A DNA stretch of 12,819 nt from Thermomucor indicae-seudaticae (lineage: Eukaryota; Mucoromycota; Mucoromycetes; Mucorales; Lichtheimiaceae). The position numbers and the translations under genes are program-made. The stretch's first letter is position 1, and each line of letters opens with the position of its first letter. The stretch spans positions 1-12,819 of the forward strand of contig JSYX01000789.1 in the NCBI GenBank assembly GCA_000787465.1, read 5' to 3'. Below, piece by piece: positions 1 to 8,650 of the stretch. The notes below the pieces were generated by a model. That model had not been told where the DNA came from. It did not search any database and saw only the letters and a program-made list of their open reading frames with translations.

Positions 1-70
1 AATGGAGACCGGTAGAAGAGCATATTTTTAAAACGACGAACACAGCTCATTAAGGAGCTATAGATGTTGC

Positions 71-76
71 AATAAA
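71..76 (+). terminator. Possible poly(A) signal AATAAA
   Basis: AATAAA lies in the non-coding part of hAT-2, upstream of its terminal array. It could end a transcript that starts before the window. A single hexamer is weak evidence. Confidence 0.25.
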
Positions 77-237
77 GATGGAACAGACTCCTGTAAGGTT
101 GGGCTTTTCTACCTACAGATCGTATGCTCGTATAAGACACTACAGCTAAAGTATGCAACAAAAAACCTACCGGTACTAGTCACAGATGATTTCTTGGCCC
201 AGCAACAAGGCTTCTATGGCTACCTGCTATCTTGCAC

Positions 238-322
238 GGATTATTCGGATCATGCGGATTATCCGTTTCAAGACGGATCGGATTCGGATGGCGCCAAAGA
301 TGATCCGGATTATCCGGATTAG
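238..322. repeat. GGAT/ATCC subterminal array of hAT-2
   Basis: About ten copies of GGAT or ATCC occur within 85 bp, including nested palindromes such as ATCCGGATTATCCGGAT. Arrays of short direct and inverted motifs next to the ends are typical transposase-binding regions of hAT elements (family knowledge). Assigning it to hAT-2 is inference from its position just inside the predicted terminus. Confidence 0.6.
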
Positions 323-331
323 ATCCCTATC

Positions 332-682
332 AATAATGGTGCCGAAATTTTGAAGTACTAGAAAAAAGCCGAGACAACGTATGATACGTTGCCAAAGTGG
401 GCAAAAAAGTATTTGTCAATCCCAGCAACATCGACATCCAGCGAAAGATTATTTTCTAGAGTCAAGCACTTTATCCCTAACACACGAAATCGATTGCTAC
501 CTGAGAATGTAAAGATGAGCGTGCTTCTTGATTCTTGGTTGCGCTTTGAAGAAGGGAAAAGACTTTCACAACAACTGGCTCGGTTTACATGTCTTGACTT
601 TGATGACGATAATGAAAATAGTAATGCATGTCCTGACTCGGTAGAGGTAGACATACAGATGGAACCAAACGATGCTGAATAA
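332..682 (+). pseudogene. hAT transposase, C-terminal dimerisation domain (interrupted)
   Basis: The frame encodes the hAT C-terminal dimerisation region (Dimer_Tnp_hAT type), through which hAT transposases oligomerise in the nucleus. The clearest block is LPKWAKKYLSIPATSTSSER (389-448), followed by LFS, then RNRLLPENV, and a tryptophan in LDSWLRF near 535. The order PATS..SER.FS, RN.L.P and L..W is the family signature. The match begins earlier, with AEILKY at 341-358, and is broken by an in-frame TAG at 359-361. The DNA-binding and catalytic parts are missing because hAT-2 is inserted just upstream. The gene ends at TAA 680-682, after a short acidic tail. It cannot make an active transposase as it stands. 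Confidence 0.85.
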
Positions 683-706
683 GAGAGACGATGAAACGAA
701 GGCTTG

Positions 707-712
707 AATAAA
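707..712 (+). terminator. Poly(A) signal of the hAT-1 transposase gene
   Basis: AATAAA lies 25 bp after the transposase stop codon, a normal place for the 3' end of a fungal mRNA. Confidence 0.5.
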
Positions 713-762
713 ACGATTTTGTGAAAAGTTATAAACTATTTGTGGTTGTGTGGCGAGATCTT

Positions 763-910
763 TGACTCAATTGTGGCTTATATGCTGACTTGACTCACGA
801 GTCAAATGAGTGAGTCAACAATCTTTATGGGTGAGTCATGAGTGAGTCAGCCCTCGACTCGACTCACTCATTTTGTGAATGAGTCGAGTCGACTCAATGA
901 GTCATGACTC
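763..910. repeat. GAGTCA/TGACTC subterminal array of hAT-1
   Basis: The heptamer TGAGTCA or its complement TGACTCA occurs exactly six times: 763-769, 791-797, 811-817, 832-838, 843-849 and 898-904. Many degenerate GAGTC/GACTC copies lie between them. The arms at 856-872 and 878-890 form an imperfect hairpin (13 paired bases with a 4-base insertion). The array sits just inside the right terminus of hAT-1, where transposase-binding motifs normally lie. The heptamer is also the classic Gcn4/AP-1 bZIP site, which may be coincidence. Confidence 0.8.
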
Positions 911-924
911 GTTAACGAACACTA

Positions 925-1596
925 AAAGAAGGTCACCATGTCCGCAACTGTCCGGACAGTCCCTGTAACGGACGTACCTCCTGGACTTGTGGGGTTACTG
1001 GTCATCTATCTTACGATTGCCCCCAAAGAACTACGGGCACACGTGCAACCTCATCCCCAAACAAGCGCAAAATTCGTGGATCGACGGTTACAGATAGCCC
1101 TGAGCCAAGTCCTCAGGCGGACTCCCAAGAGCAGATAAACCCACCAACCCAAGAACCTGCGTGTGTAGACACTCCAGTTGAGTGTGATAATCTGAACGCT
1201 ATAGCAACCCAACCTGACTATCTAGCCGATTCTGATGATGTTTCCATTGGCGATCAGGGTGCCGAAGAACAGATTGACGAAATCATCTTAAACTTTTCCG
1301 ACATGGTCGCTACGGACCACTCCGTTTTGGAGCAGGGTGATCTTATTGCATCTTTACCTGACGACTGGCACCAGTCCTTCGCGATGTCAGACGATGGCGG
1401 ACGTGAAGAAATCCGTCACATGGAACCGCGTCTCCAGAAGGCCTTAGCTGCCTACCTGGACTATCATTTTCCTCAGGCACAACCTCGTTTCCCTCTGAAC
1501 ACCGTGAGCTCCTATGGTCGAATCCGGCGCCCCACAGAAAAAGTTCGTGAGAATCTGGCGCTGCCAACTACGACTGGGTCTGGTGCTTCCCAGTAG
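925..1596 (+). pseudogene. LINE ORF1 (gag-like) C-terminal part with zinc knuckles
   Basis: The frame is open from the hAT-1 boundary to TAG at 1594-1596. It starts inside one CCHC knuckle (KEGHHVRNCP at 925-954) and contains a second at 979-1020 with spacing C-x2-C-x4-H-x4-C. In the second knuckle the first ligand position (979-981) is serine (TCC) and the others (988, 1003, 1018) are intact. Such knuckles let the ORF1 protein coat the element's RNA (family knowledge). The tail that follows is acidic, rich in Asp, Glu, Gln and Pro. The N-terminal part lies outside the window. A shorter overlapping frame at 938-1138 is a shadow of this one. The stop is directly followed by the ATG that leads into the endonuclease, in the same frame. 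Confidence 0.75.
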
Positions 1597-4500
1597 ATGC
1601 CTCCCTCACTAACAATTATCATGGCCAACGCAAGAGTACTCAAATTCCTCTCCTTGAATTGTAATAGTCTTCGTAAAACCAACAATCCTTCAGCACGTTC
1701 TTCCTTGATCCAATACCTTCGCCAACACAAACCGCACCTCATTGCTTTTCAAGAGTCTCACGCCACGTCATCCGATATTGCCAAATCCTTTGATCTACAA
1801 CTTCGCTCCCACGCTTCAATTTGAACCCGTCATTGTGGACTGGTCTCACTCTCGCCTGATTATCTTCTTCGCCAAATTCCTCTTGATGTCTCTGACAATT
1901 GCAAGCGCGTCATTCTAGCTCATGTTACATCCCCTTCCGACTCATTTGATGGCTTCCATGTTCTTGTTCTCTATGCTCCGGCATCATCCTTTCGTCACCG
2001 TCGCGCTTTTTACAACGCTTTAAGGCAATCTTCAGTCTTCTCTGGTCCTCAGGCCTTGGTCCATGGGCGACTTCTTGTGATGGGCGATTTCAATTATAAC
2101 TATCATCTCACCAATCAACAAGCTGACGCACCTGTCGAATGGCATGCGTGCCTACATACTCACCTTGTTGACTGCATAACCATCGCTGGGGAAGCTCTGC
2201 CTTCACCGACCTTCCGACGGGGTTCTGCCACCCATTCGACAATCGACTTTTTCTTTGCTTCCAAGGCTTTTCGACAGTTTATTCGTCCAGGTCAAGTCGA
2301 GTACTTACCGCCTGAATGGACGGATCATGCTCTCTTGATTGCTACCCTATCCATGGGTGTCTCTTCAATTGGTAAAGGGTACTGGAGAGGCAACCCACAT
2401 TATGCCCTCCACCGTGAGTTCCGCCGACAGCTAGCAGACAACTTAACTACGTGGCTCCCCGGCCTACAACACATGGAGAGCCCTTCAGCTGCATGGGATG
2501 CACTCAAATTTAAACTGAAACGATTCCTGCAATCACATGGTCGTTCATATACCAACTAGCGACAACAGCAACTGAAAGCGTTGATGGCGAAACGGAATCG
2601 TACTCTAAGATCCAAACCACCAGCATCCGTCCTGGCTATGGTCTTACCGCGAGTGGAGGGTAAGATCGCTGCTCTACAACAAGAAATGGTCGACAACCTA
2701 GCCCTACGGGCCAACCAACGCTGGCGCGAGCTTGGGGAAGTCTCAGCTGGTTATCTGAAGAACACGATAGCAACCCGCCAGGCCCGTCGCCTTATTTCAG
2801 CCATCCAACACCCCACCACTGGTGTTCTTTCGTCGTCTAGCAGCGATATGTCAGACGCTATTCATACCTTCTACCATGACCTCTATTCTCCTGCGGATAT
2901 TGACCAGCCGGCCTGTGACGCCCTACTAGCAAACACCCCTAGCTCTTGTCGTTTATCTCCTTCTCAATGCCATGACATTATCGAACCATTCGACATCTTG
3001 GAAATTCAGCTTGCTGCTAAACGTGCCCCTAGGCTAGGTAGTCCTGGCCCCGACGGCTTGCCCTATACAGTCTGGTATCTCGTTTTCAAGCACCTAGCAT
3101 ACCACGACCTCACTGTACAGATCTTTCGAGAAGCCTTGCTAGAAGCTCGATTCCCTCATTCATGGACCGAAACGTGCGTCTCGCTGTTGCCCAAGAAAGG
3201 GGACCTGACCTCGCTCCGCAACTGGCGTTCCATCATGGTTATTACTACCAATGCCAAGATCTTCACGCGATTGGTGAACACCCGTCTCACTGCAGTAGCA
3301 CCGTCTCTTATCACTCCATTTCAAACGGGCTTTCTTCCTGGCAGATTTATTGCTGATAATGGCTTGTTGGTAAAGCTGGTTATGGAACAAGCTCGCGAGT
3401 CCCTCTCTTCCTCAGCTCTAGGCATCCTTCTCGATCACGAAAAGGCCTATGCCCGCATTCATCTTTAGTATCTCCACTCTGTCCTCACAGCCTTCCATTT
3501 CCCAACCTCCCTCATGATTAGTATCACTACGCTTTTCTTCTCAACAGCTATGCGCGTGAATGTCAACGGACACTTTACAGATCCTATCCCACAAGGCCGA
3601 GCGCTCCATCAGGGCGATCCCTTCTCCCCTATACTTTTCAATCTGGCATTGGAGCCTTCTTGCGTTCTATCCTATCTGATGCAGCCTTTCGTGGGGTCCA
3701 GCCTCGCACTTTTCAAGTTTCCTCCTCTGACGTCCCGCACCCTGATCCTCTCAAGGTTATTGCCTATGCTGATGAGGTCTTTGTTTTCTTACACGACCCT
3801 GCGGACGTTATTCGTCTCCTACATCACGTTAGGACCTATGAAGCAGCCTCCAATGCCCGCTTTAATACTGACAAGACGCAAGCCATTGTTCTCTCTGGAT
3901 CCATTCACTCGACATGGCCACCCGCGCTAGCAGAGGCTGGTATTACCACCTGTGATGACCGCACCTGTCCCACTCCTGTTATTTATCTTGGGTTCCCCCT
4001 TTACTCATGGCAAAGCTAACTTCGCACTTTCCTGGATCGTCTGCTCGAGACTGTTGAAACCGCTTGTTCTATTCACTTCCAGCGTCAATTGTCTTTGCGT
4101 AGTCGCGCCACTGTTCTCAATTCCTTGATTCTCTCACGACTTTGGCATATCTTACATCTCATCGGTCCACCGCCATCCACCTTCTTCCGTCGGTTACGTG
4201 GGATTTGTGGGCGGTTTGTCGAGGCTCGGATGTTCCCCCGGGTGCATTTTGACTCCCTCTGCTTGCCTCGGTCTTCCGGTGGGCTATCCATATTGAATCC
4301 CCTTGTTCAACAACAGGCTCTTCAGTTACGGTGGCTGGAACCGCTCTTTCCCTCCCCGTGGACTTCGTCTTACTTGACCCTTTGCCTTGCACATCATATA
4401 ATGGGTAAGGCCAAGATTTACTCTGATCCTCGCTTTGCTCTTGCTCCCCCCGCGACATTCCCTACACCCCGGAAGCTCACGCGATAGGCCCGATGCTGTA

Positions 4501-5304
4501 TCGAACCGTGGATAGTCTTAATATCCCTTGGGACTTGGCCGCCTTGTCTGCCAGCTCGGTTCTCAGTCTTCGTCTCTCCGCGGTTTGGCGCCCTTCCCAA
4601 CTTCGACCACCCCCCTCCCGACCTGGCCTTGCTCGTCTTATTGTTTCGGATCTCTTCATCTACGACCACTTCCTCGGGTACATTCGCCGCCGCAGCGAAC
4701 AAGATGGCATTTACTATCGACGATTATCACGCCTCTTCTTTGCCGACGTAGAATCTGGTTCGGTACATTTCCGTCTCTTCTTTCCCGACTTTGCTTACTA
4801 CCCACCCAAGCCGGAGGCCCCTCTGAACGAACATTAGGCCTGATTGACGGTACACCTTTACTTTCAATAATTGACCCTATCTTCTCGTATAAAGCTTGGT
4901 CAACACGTCGTTCTTGTAGGCTTCGTGCGCCTCAAGAGCCTGCTGTGGACGATATTGTTAAGCATTCGTGGAACAGGTTTTGGCACTGGCCGATGGAGCA
5001 CACCACCCGCACTCTTTGGTTCCGGGTAATTCACGATAAACTCACTACAGCAGCAATCCTGGATCATTTCGGCGTTGCCGGTGTATCATCCCCATTATGT
5101 CGCCTTTGTCAACAGGCAGAAGACACCTTAGCGCACTTCGTTGTAACGTGCCCTCGTCGCTACCGCGTGTGGCGCAGGGTATGGTCCTCCTTTTATCATG
5201 CTGACCCGGACCCAGACGCTCTCGTTGCCGGTATCACACGCCTCGACCACCGGCTCCGCTTGCCCGCCGACCTGTCGTATTCGTGTATGCTCTCATACTT
5301 GTAG
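1597..5304 (+). pseudogene. LINE ORF2: APE endonuclease, reverse transcriptase and C-terminal CCHC motif (inactivated)
   Basis: ORF2 nicks the target and reverse-transcribes the element's RNA there. Endonuclease motifs in order: SLNCNSL (1651), FQESH (1747), GDFN (2083), TIDFFF (about 2240) and TDHALL (2320), so the catalytic set looks intact. RT motifs: GPDGLP (3046), NWRSI, QTGFLPGR, LLDHEKAY with the catalytic Asp at 3433, QGDPFSP (3610) and YADE at 3765-3776. The last is normally YADD, so the second Asp is Glu here. A C-terminal C-x2-C-x8-H-x4-C motif has ligands at 5098, 5107, 5134 and 5149. Disruptions are TGA 1822, TAG 2557, TAG 3466 and TAA 4017, plus frameshifts near 3656, 4466-4473 and 4805-4835. 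The reading frame moves 1, 0, 2, 1, as if one base were lost each time. The copy is dead. Confidence 0.9.
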
Positions 5305-5658
5305 TGACCAAATCATGTCTTCATCATCCATGATTTGATATGTCCGGTTGCCATCCCGCTGAATAGAAAGTCTGGAAAGTCTACAACTCCATTAGCAGAC
5401 TAGGACGTACACCACATTTCACTCTACGATAGGAATTGCACCATCAGACCTGAGACATGGCCAATTAACACCTCTTGACAACTGGTTAACCGTTCATCCG
5501 TCTTCCCGTATGCACCCGAATAGCAATTATATATAAATATAGACCGTACGAGATATAGCAGTTCGATAGTTCTTTATTAAAAGGCTACCTTACGTCTCAT
5601 GGACTTATTTTCTTTGTGTGTTTTCTTTTTCCAATTACCTCAAAATCTTACACCCACA
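5305..5658. other. LINE 3' untranslated region and junction with transposase copy 1
   Basis: There is no convincing coding frame between the LINE stop and the first recognisable transposase residues at 5659. It holds a perfect 9-bp stem-loop just after the stop, and AT-rich sequence at 5525-5580 that may be the LINE tail. Where the LINE ends and the transposase remnant begins cannot be fixed from one copy. A pyrimidine-rich stretch at 5605-5635 followed by ACAG at 5656-5659 looks like a 3' splice site, so the transposase exon may begin there. Confidence 0.45.
5309..5337 (+). other. Stem-loop in the LINE 3' UTR
   Basis: CAAATCATG (5309-5317) and CATGATTTG (5329-5337) are perfect reverse complements around an 11-nt loop, 4 nt after the ORF2 stop. 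Several LINEs use a 3' stem-loop as the site their reverse transcriptase recognises (family knowledge). That role here is inference. Confidence 0.45.
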
Positions 5659-7443
5659 GAGCCAAGCACAAGCGACATCAACAATTATCTGCGTCCTCTA
5701 CTAAATGAGCTTGAGATTTTGTATGAAGGTGTGCTGACTTACACATACGACTCACCCAACACACAAGTCTTTATCCGTGCCGCGTTACTCATGGTTGCTT
5801 GCGATATCCCTGCTGCAAGAAAAACTGCTGGCTTTACCTCGTTTGCAAGTCATCATGCGTGCCATAAATGCTACCGCTATTTCCCACCTTCCCTGGCACT
5901 TCTAACATTGACTATTCCCGAGGTTTCGAAGTTGATGCGCAATGGGAGCAGCGTACAAAAGAAGACAACAGTAGGCATGCTGAAAGATGGTTGGACGCTG
6001 ATACCGTAGCTGCACGCAAGGAAATTGAAAGAGAGACAGGCACTAGCTGGTCCGAGTTGCATCGATTGTGATACTTTGGTCCTGTGCGCTGCACAGTAAT
6101 CGACCCAATGCACAACCTTCTCCTCGGCACTGCAAAAAGGATAACTGAGATATGGACGGCACTCGGGTTGATCCCTGAGCAGAAACTATACGCCATGGCC
6201 GATGCCATTCAAAAGATGACTCTCCCTCCCGCATTCCCAGCCATCGCTGCCAAAGTTGCTGGAAACTTTAGCCATATGCGTGCTGACGACTGGAAGACGT
6301 GGACACTTATCTGCTCTTCGTTCTGTATCAAAGAATGTATACCGGATTTCCGTGCCGCCCATATGGTTAATTGGCAGAAGTTTGTGAATGCCTGTCGCCT
6401 TCTGCTCAAGCCTTCTATCACTGTGGCTGAAGTCTATGAAGCGCATGAACTGCTCAGAAGCTTCTGTCGTGAATGCGAGATTCTATATGGAACACAATCC
6501 ATCGTCCAAATCAGCATCTTCACTTGCATCTCGGTGAATGCATTCTTGACTTCGGTCCCACGTACGCATTCTGGCTGTTCAGTTTTGAACGCTATAATGG
6601 TATACTCGATGACTTGGAGACAAACCGCAGGGAAGGCTTTGAGTCGACATACATGCGAGGATTCCTTGAACTGTCAGGCGCGTCGAGCTTTGTGCATAAC
6701 GCACGCAGCTACTGCCGAACCGAAGAAGAATATGGACTCCTTTCGTCGTTGGCTGCTGTCCGATCTTTACCAGAACCTGAAGCACAGTAACCTTACCACA
6801 GTCAAGTAGACGTTGCTGAATTCGTGCGGTTGTCAACTGAGATCGTGCACGCCAAGGGTTGTGAACCCCTTCCCAGTCGCAGCGCGTTCTCGAAAACGGA
6901 AAAGGTCCTGATGTGCACGGCTCATCATCAGGTCCTAGCTGAATTTTACGAACTGGCATACGGCGAACGTCCAACTACTGCCACAACAATCCAAATGTTC
7001 AGCAAATTGACCCTGCATGGTCAAACGCACACGAGTGCAGAAGCCAGGAGGGTTAAAGGCTCGTACATCCAGGCATTGTTCGTGAGACGCGATAATTGCA
7101 CTAGATAAGACGTAATCCATGCGTATCCAGCGCAAATTCTCTACTTTTTCCAGCATAGACACTCTAACACTGACCACATTTTCGCAATGGTTCGCTGGCT
7201 GAAGCCATACAGTGGTAGACGAGAATTCGAAGAAGAAGGACTAGAATTGTGGGAGAAAGACTTCGAACCGCTGGATCGGTCGTCTGTCTTACCGTGCACC
7301 GCATCTTTTCCGCAGTTGCACTGGGTATCCATCGTGCTCAGGGTCGTCATCCTATTGGAGAAAAAGCTTTTGTAGAGACCTTCGTATATTTATTCATCAA
7401 GATAAGATATGAAATAAACTACAATCATAATTACAGGAGTTAA
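5659..7443 (+). pseudogene. CACTA/Tnp2-like transposase copy 1, C-terminal part (inactivated)
   Basis: This matches the C-terminal two thirds of the Tnp2-like transposase of CACTA (En/Spm) elements, which cuts and moves the element. Landmarks in order: DINNYL (5674), FIRAALLMVACDIPAARK (about 5770-5823), CHKC followed by a YSRGF block, IDPMHNLLLG (6099), HLHLHL..CILDFGP (from about 6515), FWLFSFERYNGIL (6569-6607) and VHRIFSAVALGIHRAQGRHP near the end. The reading frame changes at 5879-5885, 6490-6503 and about 7270-7290, each like the loss of one base. In-frame stops are TGA 6069, TAA 6788 and TAA 7106. The N-terminal part is missing. It overlaps the other copy in this window (11267-12577) in the DINNYL to RAA stretch, with clear differences, so the two are separate copies. 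The exact C-terminus is uncertain; the frame runs on to 7443. Confidence 0.85.
7413..7418 (+). terminator. Possible poly(A) signal of transposase copy 1
   Basis: AATAAA lies just beyond the last recognisable transposase residues. This suggests the original stop codon lay before it and that the frame reaching 7443 overruns the real gene end. Confidence 0.35.
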
Positions 7444-7517
7444 TATGAATCCACTTGCACAAATACCGTATGATACTTACTTTAGAAAAAAGGCAAAAAT
7501 ACCGAAAACACGCAAAA

Positions 7518-8210
7518 CTAAGCCTTCGTAGCCCATTCAGGCACGTCCGCAGGCGCAGGTATGGTCACTTCAACAAAGTTTCTTGTATATCGAGGTCGAT
7601 TCGCTCTTCGAGAAGCGTTTCTGTCAAGATTGTCTAAAAACTCATTGGCCTGGAATCGTCCATGAGTTTTTGGCGACGGTACTCCGCTTGTAGCATTACT
7701 TGCAGCAACACGACGCCAACTAGGGCGCTTCACACGCAAAGCAACTGAGTTCCCTTCTTCATCCTTCTCGCTTTCTTCATCTGACATCTTCTCTAGAGAA
7801 ATCAAAGTTTCAGCCCCTGGTCTCAAAGTCGAGCTTTCCAAACGCCGCAGCTCAGTCAATCGTCGACGGTATTTCTAAACTGCTGATCAGCCAGGAAAAA
7901 AAGAGCGAATCCCTGTTTCTCAGTTTCTTACGTTTTGGCGGCTGGTGCGTCCACCACTGCCACTGGTACTTCTACCGGCCGCCGTCTGCTTCTTGTTTTT
8001 AAACCATGAACGAAATTTTTCGTTCATGAGACGCCAGTCGGCATCATCGATTTCGGGGTAACTACCCCTCTCGGCTTGCAGCTGTTCCTAGAGCTGCCTT
8101 GTCACTTCTTGGTTTTCCGGCGACTTAAAGGCTGCTCCTAGGTTCCATTTTATGCCTCTTTCCTCCAGTCGCTCAACATGGTTGCAGATACACAGGAAAA
8201 AGCCTTCCAT
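7518..8210 (-). pseudogene. Unrecognised two-exon gene with acidic MSDEES patch
   Basis: Exon 1 runs from a candidate ATG (8210-8208) to 7932 and encodes charged sequence, including KWNLGAAFKSPENQE and DADWRLMNEKFRSWFKNKKQ. It carries one in-frame TAG at 8090-8088. Exon 2 runs from 7874 to the TAG at 7520-7518. It encodes a basic helix (KYRRRLTELRRLE), the acidic patch MSDEESEKDEEG, a basic RVKRPSWRR patch, NEFLDNLDR and a basic C-terminus ending VPEWATKA. Splicing at 7931-7875 is phase 0 and removes an in-frame TGA. I do not recognise the family. The alternating acidic and basic patches suggest a nuclear or nucleic-acid-associated protein, which is inference. The true start may be upstream. 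It could be a host gene or an accessory gene of a transposon. The single stop suggests recent inactivation or a sequence error. Confidence 0.55.
7875..7931 (-). other. Predicted intron of the minus-strand gene (57 nt)
   Basis: On the minus strand the donor is GTAAGA at 7931, a CTGAT branch-like site lies at 7890-7886, and the acceptor is TTTAG ending at 7875. Both flanking exons are open in the phase this implies, and the unspliced frame meets TGA 9 nt into the intron. An alternative CAG acceptor ends at 7880. Confidence 0.6.
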
Positions 8211-8241
8211 ATAACAGCGAGAGACACTAATGATATCTTAC

Positions 8242-8346
8242 TGAAACGTCGAATATCATTCGCGTAACGTGCTCTGAAACGACGAATTCCATGCAATGGA
8301 ACATCGGATTCCATGTAAATTCCATGCAGTGAAACGTCGAGTTCCA
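8242..8346. repeat. Imperfect tandem repeats, consensus TGAAACGWCGRATTCCATG
   Basis: Units start at 8242, 8275, 8297 and 8329, with spacings of 33, 22 and 32 bp, and share TGRAAC followed by A/G-T/A-CG-A/G and usually TTCCATG. The block lies just upstream of the candidate start of the minus-strand gene (8210), so it may be part of its promoter. No known binding site is recognised. Confidence 0.5.
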
Positions 8347-8650
8347 CTACAGTCAGCTACTACATGCTTGTAATATCCTAGTGATATTCTAGTGATACGG
8401 TGGGGAAAATCTCACACGATATTATTTTTGTTAAACGCCGATTTTATTTGCGCGTTTCAAGGGAATATAATACTAGATATTCGAATGAAACGCTACCGTT
8501 TTTCCTGTGATAAATGCCTTCGAATAACTGGGTCAGCACATTACTCATTCCTCTACCTGATCTGGATTGCAAGCAGTTATAATGTTACCGAGAACACTGG
8601 TACACGTCCATTAGCACTGACGGTAACCGGCGGTGACGGCACAGCGACAC
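8347..8650. other. No supported gene
   Basis: An open frame on the plus strand (8392-8775) crosses this stretch, but it shows no family resemblance and its 3' part overlaps a better minus-strand coding candidate. A short direct repeat, TAGTGATA twice 11 bp apart, lies at about 8379-8397. Otherwise I see nothing. Confidence 0.4.

Larger units (their letters stand above)
1..329 (+). mobile_element. Right end of a hAT-like DNA transposon (hAT-2)
   Basis: The block ends in a GGAT/ATCC repeat array and then CCCTA at 325-329. Read on the other strand, the terminus is TAGGGATCTAATCC, which fits the hAT terminal consensus YARNG. Immediately after it, from 330, the sequence becomes the C-terminal region of an unrelated hAT transposase gene, so 329/330 looks like an insertion boundary. 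The 8-bp target-site duplication would be 330-337 (TCAATAAT). Its partner, and the left end of this element, would lie upstream of the window. Bases 1-235 contain no convincing coding frame. AATAAA at 71-76 could be the poly(A) signal of an upstream transposase. The boundary is inferred from the terminus and the change of content, not from an alignment. Confidence 0.55.
330..924 (+). mobile_element. Right part of a second hAT transposon (hAT-1)
   Basis: This segment contains the C-terminal part of a hAT transposase, a poly(A) signal, a GAGTCA/TGACTC array and a terminus. The terminus on the plus strand is CACTA at 920-924; reversed it reads TAGTGTTCGTTAACGAG, which fits the hAT consensus YARNG. 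From base 925 the reading frame of a LINE zinc knuckle begins at once, so hAT-1 appears inserted into that LINE. The 8-bp target-site duplication would be AAAGAAGG (925-932). The left half of hAT-1 is displaced upstream by the nested hAT-2 and lies outside the window. Confidence 0.65.
925..5580 (+). mobile_element. Non-LTR retrotransposon (LINE) with APE-type endonuclease, 5' part outside the window
   Basis: A continuous though decayed element: gag-like ORF1 tail with CCHC knuckles, APE-type endonuclease, reverse transcriptase, a C-terminal CCHC motif, then a 3' untranslated region with a stem-loop. An N-terminal AP-like endonuclease plus a C-terminal Cys/His motif places it with the L1/Tad/I group of LINEs, not with site-specific R2-like elements. 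The 5' end is separated from this part by the hAT-1 insertion at 924/925. The exact 3' end is unclear. The coding frame stops at 5304, and the sequence is AT-rich with short A runs near 5525-5580. No long poly(A) tail is seen. Confidence 0.85.

Noticed and set aside
938..1138. ATG-initiated 66-codon plus-strand frame
   Set aside because: Another frame over the same bases encodes CCHC zinc knuckles and runs on into the LINE ORF1 tail, so this one is a shadow.
3160..4702. Minus-strand open frames opposite the LINE
   Set aside because: They are antisense shadows of the reverse transcriptase region, with no protein-like features of their own.
925..5590. AAGGTCACC before and AAGGCTACC near the end of the LINE as target-site duplication
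   Set aside because: The first lies within LINE coding sequence (zinc knuckle), so it cannot be the flank of the element.
8006..8027. Perfect palindrome ATGAACGAAA-TT-TTTCGTTCAT
   Set aside because: It lies inside the coding exon of the minus-strand gene and has no related copies nearby; probably chance.
7932..8100. WFKNKK in the minus-strand gene resembles helix 3 of a homeodomain (WFxNRR)
   Set aside because: The distance to the upstream Tyr-Pro is too short for the preceding helices and there is no matching helix 1-2 pattern.
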